Assembly: GCA_007128995.1 (NCBI GenBank)
Contig: SKWJ01000426.1
Location: 1-11,475, forward strand
Source: Paracoccaceae bacterium
Lineage (GTDB): Bacteria; Pseudomonadota; Alphaproteobacteria; Rhodobacterales; Rhodobacteraceae
DNA: 11,475 nucleotides
Direction: 5' to 3'
Of the stretch, positions 7,367-11,475 are shown piece by piece. A program made the position numbers and the translations under genes. The notes beneath the pieces are model-generated. The model worked only from the letters and a program-made list of their open reading frames with translations, did not search any database and had not been told where the DNA came from. How positions within the stretch are numbered: position 1 is the first letter of the stretch; every line of letters starts with the position of its first letter.

Positions 7367-7492
7367 GGCAGTTCCCACCTCTGTCTCTGATGCCACCGGA
7401 GATAGCTTACCAATAAAATAGTATCTCTACAATACTGTTTACTACCATAACAAAATGTGTATCTTGAGGAAGAGCTGCGAGAGGAGGTCAGG
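7367..7492. promoter_or_regulatory. divergent promoter region between marR2 and the crotonase operon
   Basis: 126 bp separate two oppositely oriented operons, and the central 60 bp are markedly AT-rich. Plus-strand TACAAT (7428-7433) is a plausible -10 for the crotonase operon. On the minus strand TTGTAG and TAAGCT are spaced 17 bp apart and could serve marR2. Hexamer assignments are tentative; that both promoters lie here follows from the layout. Confidence 0.6.
7417..7439. promoter_or_regulatory. candidate MarR operator (23-bp imperfect palindrome)
   Basis: AATAGTAT, 7 bases, then ATACTGTT: 8-bp arms that match as inverted repeats at 7 of 8 positions. The size suits a MarR dimer. It overlaps the candidate plus-strand -10 and sits centrally in the divergent region, so one bound dimer could repress both operons. 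A second, wider pairing, TAGTA (7419-7423) with TACTA (7440-7444), overlaps it. Confidence 0.55.
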
Positions 7493-8284
7493 ATGGACGG
7501 GTCTGGCGAGGTGCTGGTCAGTTTTCGGTTGAAGGGCGAGGTGGCCGTTATCGGGCTGAACCGTCCATGCAAGCGCAACGCGATTTCTGACCGGGTGGTC
7601 GAGGCCCTGCGAGAGGCGGCCGAGCGTGCGCAAAAAGAGGCCCGCGCCGCAGTCATCTATGGCGAAGGCGATCATTTCTGCGCTGGTCTTGATCTGGCAG
7701 AGCACAAGGACAAACCGCTGTTCGATGCGATTCAGGGCTCGCGGCGCTGGCATGCAATTTTCTCGTCTTTCGAGCGGGGTGAAATTCCATTCTTTTCGGC
7801 CTTGCACGGTGCGGTTGTCGGTGGCGGGTTCGAGCTTGCCGCAGCAACCCATGTGCGTGTCGCAGATGAAACCGCGTTTTTCGGTCTGCCTGAGGGCCAG
7901 CGCGGCATTTTCGTGGGAGGGGGAGGATCTGTCCGTGTGGCGCGGCTGATCGGTGCTGCGCGTATGGGGGACATGATGCTGACCGGGCGTATTGTATCCC
8001 CGGCACTGATGGAACAATGGGGCGGTATTTCCTATGTCGTACCAAAGGGGCAGGCGCTGTCACGTGCGATCGAGCTTGCGCAAGCGGCTGCTGCGAATGC
8101 GCCCCTGTCAAATTACGCAATCCTGAATGCGTTGCCGCGCATTGCTGAAATGTCGGTCGAAGATGGCCTGTTCACTGAATCAATTGTGTCTGCGCTCACC
8201 TCGGAAACGCCAGAGGCAAAACAGCGGTTGCGTGATTTCCTTGAGAAGCGCGCTACGCGGTTGCAAGCGCCGGATGCACCGTGA
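7493..8284 (+). CDS. Crotonase / enoyl-CoA hydratase family protein
   Basis: This 263-residue crotonase-fold enzyme probably hydrates a 2-enoyl-CoA to the 3-hydroxyacyl-CoA. The oxyanion-hole segments are EGDHFCAGLDLAE (58-70) and HGAVVGGGFELA (105-116). The first catalytic acid is Glu134 in FGLPEG. Ungapped alignment to rat mitochondrial hydratase, GGGGSVRVARLIGAARMGDMMLTG against the GAGGTQR...EMVLTG block, puts Asp160 where the second catalytic glutamate (Glu164 of rat enzyme) would be. That could mean altered hydratase chemistry or a lyase/hydrolase variant. ATG at 7493 is preceded by GAGGAGG 5 bases upstream; an in-frame GTG at 7457 would add 12 residues with no better site. It is the first gene of the plus-strand operon, 12 bp before the amidohydrolase. 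Family certain, exact reaction open. Confidence 0.93.
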   Translation: MDGSGEVLVSFRLKGEVAVIGLNRPCKRNAISDRVVEALREAAERAQKEARAAVIYGEGDHFCAGLDLAEHKDKPLFDAIQGSRRWHAIFSSFERGEIPFFSALHGAVVGGGFELAAATHVRVADETAFFGLPEGQRGIFVGGGGSVRVARLIGAARMGDMMLTGRIVSPALMEQWGGISYVVPKGQALSRAIELAQAAAANAPLSNYAILNALPRIAEMSVEDGLFTESIVSALTSETPEAKQRLRDFLEKRATRLQAPDAP

Positions 8285-8296
8285 GGAGAGGATGAC

Positions 8297-9181
8297 ATGA
8301 CCATCAATCTGGACGAGATCGTCGCCATCGACATTCACACACATGCCGAGGAGCCCTGCAACTGCCAGCGCGATGATGGGTATCTGGATTTTCAGCAAGG
8401 GATGGCGGCTTATTTTCGCAACCCGGCCGGGATGGATGGGATGCTGCCTACAGTAGAGCAGACAGCGGCCTACTACCGAGAGCGCAAAATTGCAGCGGTC
8501 ATCTTTGGCGTTGATGCCGAGCGTGAAACTGGTTTCTACCGGCACACCAATGAAGAGATCGCGCGGATCTGTGCAGAGAATGCGGATATTCTGATCCCTT
8601 TTGCCTCGATCGATCCGGCGAAGGGCAAGCTCGGTGCGCGAGAGGCCCGTCGTCTGGTGCGCGACTATGGTGTGCGCGGTTTCAAGTTCCATCCCACAAT
8701 GCAGGGATTCTTCCCTAATGACCGGATGGCCTACCCGCTATACGACGCAATCGCCGAGGAAGGCGCGATCATGATTTTCCACACCGGGCAGACGGGTGTC
8801 GGTTCCGGCATGCGCGGGGGGATGGGCATGCGCCTGAAATATTCCAACCCGATGCATGTCGATGATGTTGCGGTTGATTTCCCCGATACGCCGATCATCC
8901 TTGCGCATCCTTCCTTTCCCTGGACTGAAGAAGGTCTGGCAGTGGCGCAGCACAAGCCGAATGTCTATGTCGACATGTCGGGATGGTCACCCAAATACTT
9001 CCCGCAGATCTTTGTGCATTACGCAAATACAATTCTGAAAAAGAAAATGTTGTTCGGCTCGGACTGGCCTGCAATCACGCCCGATCGCTGGCTGGCCGAT
9101 TTTGCAGAGCTGAACATCCGCGACGAGGTCCGCCCCCTCATCCTGAAAGAAAATGCGGCCAAGCTTTTGGGGCTGGGTTGA
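8297..9181 (+). CDS. Amidohydrolase-2 family metal-dependent hydrolase (ACMSD-like TIM barrel)
   Basis: This 294-residue TIM-barrel enzyme carries a complete set of metal and catalytic residues of the amidohydrolase-2 family: DIHTH (His14, His16), GFKFHPTMQGFFPND (Lys130, His132), IFHTGQTG (His162), LAHPSFPW (His204) and LFGSDWP (Asp256). Members are decarboxylases (ACMSD, gamma-resorcylate), hydratases (LigJ type) or C-C/lactone hydrolases. It lies between the crotonase and acyl-CoA dehydrogenase genes, 12 bp after the first (SD GGAGAGGA) and 3 bp before the second. An amidohydrolase-family gene is also present in the cou p-hydroxycinnamate cluster of Rhodococcus jostii RHA1, recalled from memory. 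As the window has no thiolase, it may cleave the 3-ketoacyl-CoA hydrolytically; that is inference. A decarboxylase role is the main alternative. Confidence 0.92.
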   Translation: MTINLDEIVAIDIHTHAEEPCNCQRDDGYLDFQQGMAAYFRNPAGMDGMLPTVEQTAAYYRERKIAAVIFGVDAERETGFYRHTNEEIARICAENADILIPFASIDPAKGKLGAREARRLVRDYGVRGFKFHPTMQGFFPNDRMAYPLYDAIAEEGAIMIFHTGQTGVGSGMRGGMGMRLKYSNPMHVDDVAVDFPDTPIILAHPSFPWTEEGLAVAQHKPNVYVDMSGWSPKYFPQIFVHYANTILKKKMLFGSDWPAITPDRWLADFAELNIRDEVRPLILKENAAKLLGLG

Positions 9182-9184
9182 GCG

Positions 9185-10786
9185 ATGGCAGCGCTTGACG
9201 ACAGACTCTGGAGCCTTGAATTCGCCGGGGCGGCCCGGATTCCCGGCTGGGATGGCGCGCTGGCGCGTGAGGTGGCAGAGCATTTCGAAACCTTTGCACA
9301 GCAGCGCATTCATCCGCTTGACAGTGCAGGCGACCTTCAGGGGTGTCGGCTGATGGAGGGGCGCGCATATCTGCCGGACGGATTTGCGCAGGTGTACCGC
9401 GAGCTTGCGCAAGCCGGATGGCAAGGGCTGACTGCCCCTGAAGAATTTGGCGGGCAGGGGTTGGGCCCGGCGGTTCAGGCGCTCGTGTCCGAGGCGTTTT
9501 CCGAAGCCTGTCACGCGCTTCAGATGGTTGCCGGTCTGGTGCCCGGCGCGATCAGGCTTCTGCGTCAGGTGGCGACACCGGATCAGCAGGCCCGGTTCAT
9601 TCCAGAGCTTGCGTCTGGTGCGTGGTTGTCAACCATGTGCCTGACCGAACCCGACGCCGGGTCTGACCTTTCACGCATCCGCACGCGCGCAATTCGCGGG
9701 GCTGCAGACTGGAATATCAGCGGTGAGAAGATCTTCATTTCTGGTGGTGACCAAGACGCAAGTGAGAATATCTTGCATCTGGTGCTTGCGCGTTCGGGAC
9801 CAGAGGGGACGCGGGGTTTAAGCCTGTTTGCCTGTCCGGCCGTCCTGCCGGATGGCAGTCGCAATTCCATTGCCGTGACGCGCATCGAGCGAAAGATGGG
9901 GCTGCATGGCTCTCCAACCTGTCACATGGTGTTCGATCAGGCCAAGGCTGATCTTATCGGTACAGCGGGGCAGGGGCTTGCAGCGATGTTTCTGCTCATG
10001 AATCACGCGCGCCTCGACGTGGGATTGCAAGGCGTCGCCCATGCCGCCAAGGCGCATGCAATTGCCAGAGCTTATGCTCATGACCGCGGACAAGGGCGAC
10101 AGCCCGATGGCACCCCCGCAGTGCTGGCGGACCACCCCGATATTCAACGGCTGTTGAACGATATGGACCGGCAAATCCTTGCAGCGCGGGCGCTTGCGCA
10201 TCTGGCCCTGGTTGCGCTCGAGTCCGGAGAAGACGATCTCGCGGAATTTCTGACACCGATGGCGAAGGTGGCAGGGTCCGAAACGGGGATGCGCGTGACC
10301 GAAACCGCGATGCAGGTTCTTGGTGGCTACGGTTATCTGCAGGAATACCGTCTGGAGCAGGCGTATCGCGATGCCCGAATTTGCGCAATCTATGAGGGGG
10401 CGAACGGGATTCAGGCGCTCACCCTCGCTACGCGCGGTCTTGCGCACGCCCAAGGCGCTCAGGCAGAGGCTTTCGAGCGGTATGTCGAGGATATCGCCAA
10501 AAGCAGTGCTGACACGCTACTGCCGACTGCGCTGAAGGAATGGCATGCTCTCTGCGCTCTGGTGCGCACTGCACCCGCCGAAACAGCCCCTCTGTTTATG
10601 CAGGCCAGCATTGCGCTGGCAGAACTTGCCTTCTGGGACCGCGTCACTGCCAACTGCCCCGGAAAAGCCAGATTGCAGCAACGCGCCAGCGTTGGGCGTC
10701 ACGTTGCCGCGCATACCTTGCACAGCCAATTGCACTTCGCCCGGCTGAACGCGCGGCAAACCGAGACTGTGTTGAAACGTGCCTGA
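9185..10786 (+). CDS. Acyl-CoA dehydrogenase (DmdC-like, long-form)
   Basis: This 533-residue FAD enzyme would introduce the 2,3 double bond into an acyl-CoA and pass electrons to ETF. Blocks in order: TAPEEFGGQGLG (83-94), the FAD-site MCLTEPDAGSDL (151-162), SGEKIFISGGDQ (179-190), ERKMGLHGSPTC (235-246), MNHARLDVGLQG (272-283), QVLGGYGYLQEY (377-388) and AIYEGANGIQ (401-410) with catalytic Glu404. It is longer than ordinary 380-residue enzymes. The N-terminal extension, the KIFISGGDQDASENILHLVLAR block and the C-terminal domain after 420 resemble the 3-methylmercaptopropionyl-CoA dehydrogenase (DmdC) branch, which acts on non-fatty acyl-CoAs; the name should not be read as DMSP metabolism. 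The ATG lies 3 bp after the amidohydrolase stop with only a weak SD, which suggests translational coupling. Confidence 0.94.
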   Translation: MAALDDRLWSLEFAGAARIPGWDGALAREVAEHFETFAQQRIHPLDSAGDLQGCRLMEGRAYLPDGFAQVYRELAQAGWQGLTAPEEFGGQGLGPAVQALVSEAFSEACHALQMVAGLVPGAIRLLRQVATPDQQARFIPELASGAWLSTMCLTEPDAGSDLSRIRTRAIRGAADWNISGEKIFISGGDQDASENILHLVLARSGPEGTRGLSLFACPAVLPDGSRNSIAVTRIERKMGLHGSPTCHMVFDQAKADLIGTAGQGLAAMFLLMNHARLDVGLQGVAHAAKAHAIARAYAHDRGQGRQPDGTPAVLADHPDIQRLLNDMDRQILAARALAHLALVALESGEDDLAEFLTPMAKVAGSETGMRVTETAMQVLGGYGYLQEYRLEQAYRDARICAIYEGANGIQALTLATRGLAHAQGAQAEAFERYVEDIAKSSADTLLPTALKEWHALCALVRTAPAETAPLFMQASIALAELAFWDRVTANCPGKARLQQRASVGRHVAAHTLHSQLHFARLNARQTETVLKRA

Positions 10787-10883
10787 AGCGCGCATGCCCG
10801 AGAAAGGAGGACGGACCAGCAAACAACCTGACAGGCGATACTGACCACGACACCAACTGTAGAGTTTCTTTGGGAGGAAAACG
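10787..10883 (+). other. gap between acyl-CoA dehydrogenase and TRAP receptor gene
   Basis: 97 bp. GGGAGG (10872-10877) serves the TRAP receptor ATG at 10884. A second, stronger AAAGGAGG (10803-10810) has no ATG, GTG or TTG within 5-13 bases after it. I see no intrinsic terminator or clear promoter, so read-through from the enzyme operon into the TRAP gene is plausible. Confidence 0.5.
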
Positions 10884-11475
10884 ATGCAAATCACACCAAG
10901 ACTTCTGGCCGCGACGGCCCTTGCTTCTGTATTCGCCGCTCCGATGGCGCAGGCGCAGAACGTCGAACTTGCGCTCTCTACCTGGCTTGGCGCAACCCAT
11001 CCGATGCAGGTTACCGTCATTGCCCCCTGGATCGAAGCAATTTCCGAAGCCTCTGAAGGCCGGATCACGATCACAACCTTTCCCGCTCAGCAGTTAGGGT
11101 CAGCGGCAGATCATTTCGATATGGCGCGCGACGGGATCGTGGACATTTCCTTTATCAATCCGGGCTATCAGGCTGGGCGGTTCCCGGTGCTGTCTCTGGG
11201 CGAGATGCCGTTCACCTTCACCGATGCGCGTGTCGGCTCGCGCGCGCTGCACCAGTGGTATATGGACTATGCCGCTGCCGAGATGCCCGATGTTCATGTC
11301 TGCCTTGTGCATCTGCATGATGTCTCGACGCTGCATGGCACGGCGCAGATCCTTGTCCCCGAAGACCTGCGCGGCAAGAATGTCCGTCCACCCAACGCCA
11401 CGATTGGACGGTTCGTCAACATGCTGGGCGGCGCATCGGTGCAGCTTCCGGCAGGCGAAATGCGCGACTCGATCG
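10884..11475 (+). CDS. TRAP transporter periplasmic solute-binding protein 2 (DctP family, partial at right edge)
   Basis: The first 197 residues of a second TRAP receptor; the frame runs open to the window end. Residues 1-24 form a Sec signal peptide (Arg6, LLAATALASVFAAP, then AQA before Gln25). The mature part has LALSTWLGATHPMQ, AISEASEGRITITTFPAQQLGSAADHFDMARDGIVDISFINPGYQAGRFPV in pieces typical of DctP, and EDLRGKNVRPPNATIGRFVNMLGGASVQLP, which puts Arg168 at the ligand-carboxylate position. It begins with a good SD, GGGAGG 6 bases before ATG. Its distance from the enzyme operon suggests cotranscription; the permease subunits would be expected downstream. It differs strongly from receptor 1 and belongs to another DctP subgroup. 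Confidence 0.93.
   Translation, partial: MQITPRLLAATALASVFAAPMAQAQNVELALSTWLGATHPMQVTVIAPWIEAISEASEGRITITTFPAQQLGSAADHFDMARDGIVDISFINPGYQAGRFPVLSLGEMPFTFTDARVGSRALHQWYMDYAAAEMPDVHVCLVHLHDVSTLHGTAQILVPEDLRGKNVRPPNATIGRFVNMLGGASVQLPAGEMRDSI

Noticed and set aside
7457..7492. Upstream GTG start for the crotonase
   Set aside because: The ATG at 7493 has GAGGAGG at good spacing, and the added 12 residues would be encoded across that ribosome-binding site.
9185..10786. DMSP demethylation pathway (DmdB-DmdC-DmdD) as the meaning of ligase, long acyl-CoA dehydrogenase and crotonase
   Set aside because: The ligase has feruloyl-CoA-synthase-type motifs, and the SDR and amidohydrolase have no place in that pathway; only the dehydrogenase branch is similar.
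1..11475. CRISPR arrays, insertion sequences, tRNA or rRNA genes
   Set aside because: By eye I found no regularly spaced repeats, transposase motifs, terminal inverted repeats or RNA gene signatures.

Overview
The window looks like part of an alphaproteobacterial chromosome, most likely from a member of the Rhodobacterales/Roseobacter group. The reasons are the GC-rich coding sequence, tightly packed ATGA-overlapping operons, two TRAP transporter loci in about 11 kb, and the general character of the proteins. The taxonomic call is an impression from gene content, not a computed assignment.

Layout. On the minus strand at the left edge is the N-terminal part of an ABC ATPase of the LolD/MacB type (1-423), followed by about 280 bp without a recognised gene. 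Next, reading right to left, comes a regulator-plus-transporter operon: a MarR-family regulator (4268-3747), then a complete TRAP transporter made of periplasmic receptor DctP (3691-2603), small permease DctQ (2543-2013) and large permease DctM (2016-703). A perfect hairpin with a T-run lies between dctP and dctQ and would lower permease expression relative to receptor. To its right is a second minus-strand operon: MarR regulator 2 (7366-6899), an SDR of the type II 3-hydroxyacyl-CoA dehydrogenase kind (6902-6138), and a feruloyl-CoA-synthase-like acid:CoA ligase (6127-4337). Diverging from a 126-bp intergenic region, on the plus strand, are a crotonase (7493-8284), an amidohydrolase-2 family metal hydrolase (8297-9181) and an acyl-CoA dehydrogenase (9185-10786). 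They are followed by the start of a second TRAP receptor gene (10884 to the right edge).

How the genes fit together. The five enzymes can be ordered as a CoA-dependent side-chain shortening route for an imported carboxylate, plausibly an aryl-propanoate or hydroxycinnamate: ligase (acid to acyl-CoA), acyl-CoA dehydrogenase (saturated to 2-enoyl-CoA), crotonase (hydration), SDR (3-hydroxy to 3-keto), and then, in place of a thiolase, an amidohydrolase-family enzyme as candidate for the C-C cleavage step. No thiolase and no aromatic aldehyde dehydrogenase lie in the window. This gene set recalls the cou p-hydroxycinnamate genes of Rhodococcus jostii RHA1, with TRAP uptake and two MarR regulators. 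The substrate is inferred, not shown. A 23-bp imperfect palindrome in the divergent intergenic region is the best candidate for the MarR regulator 2 operator.
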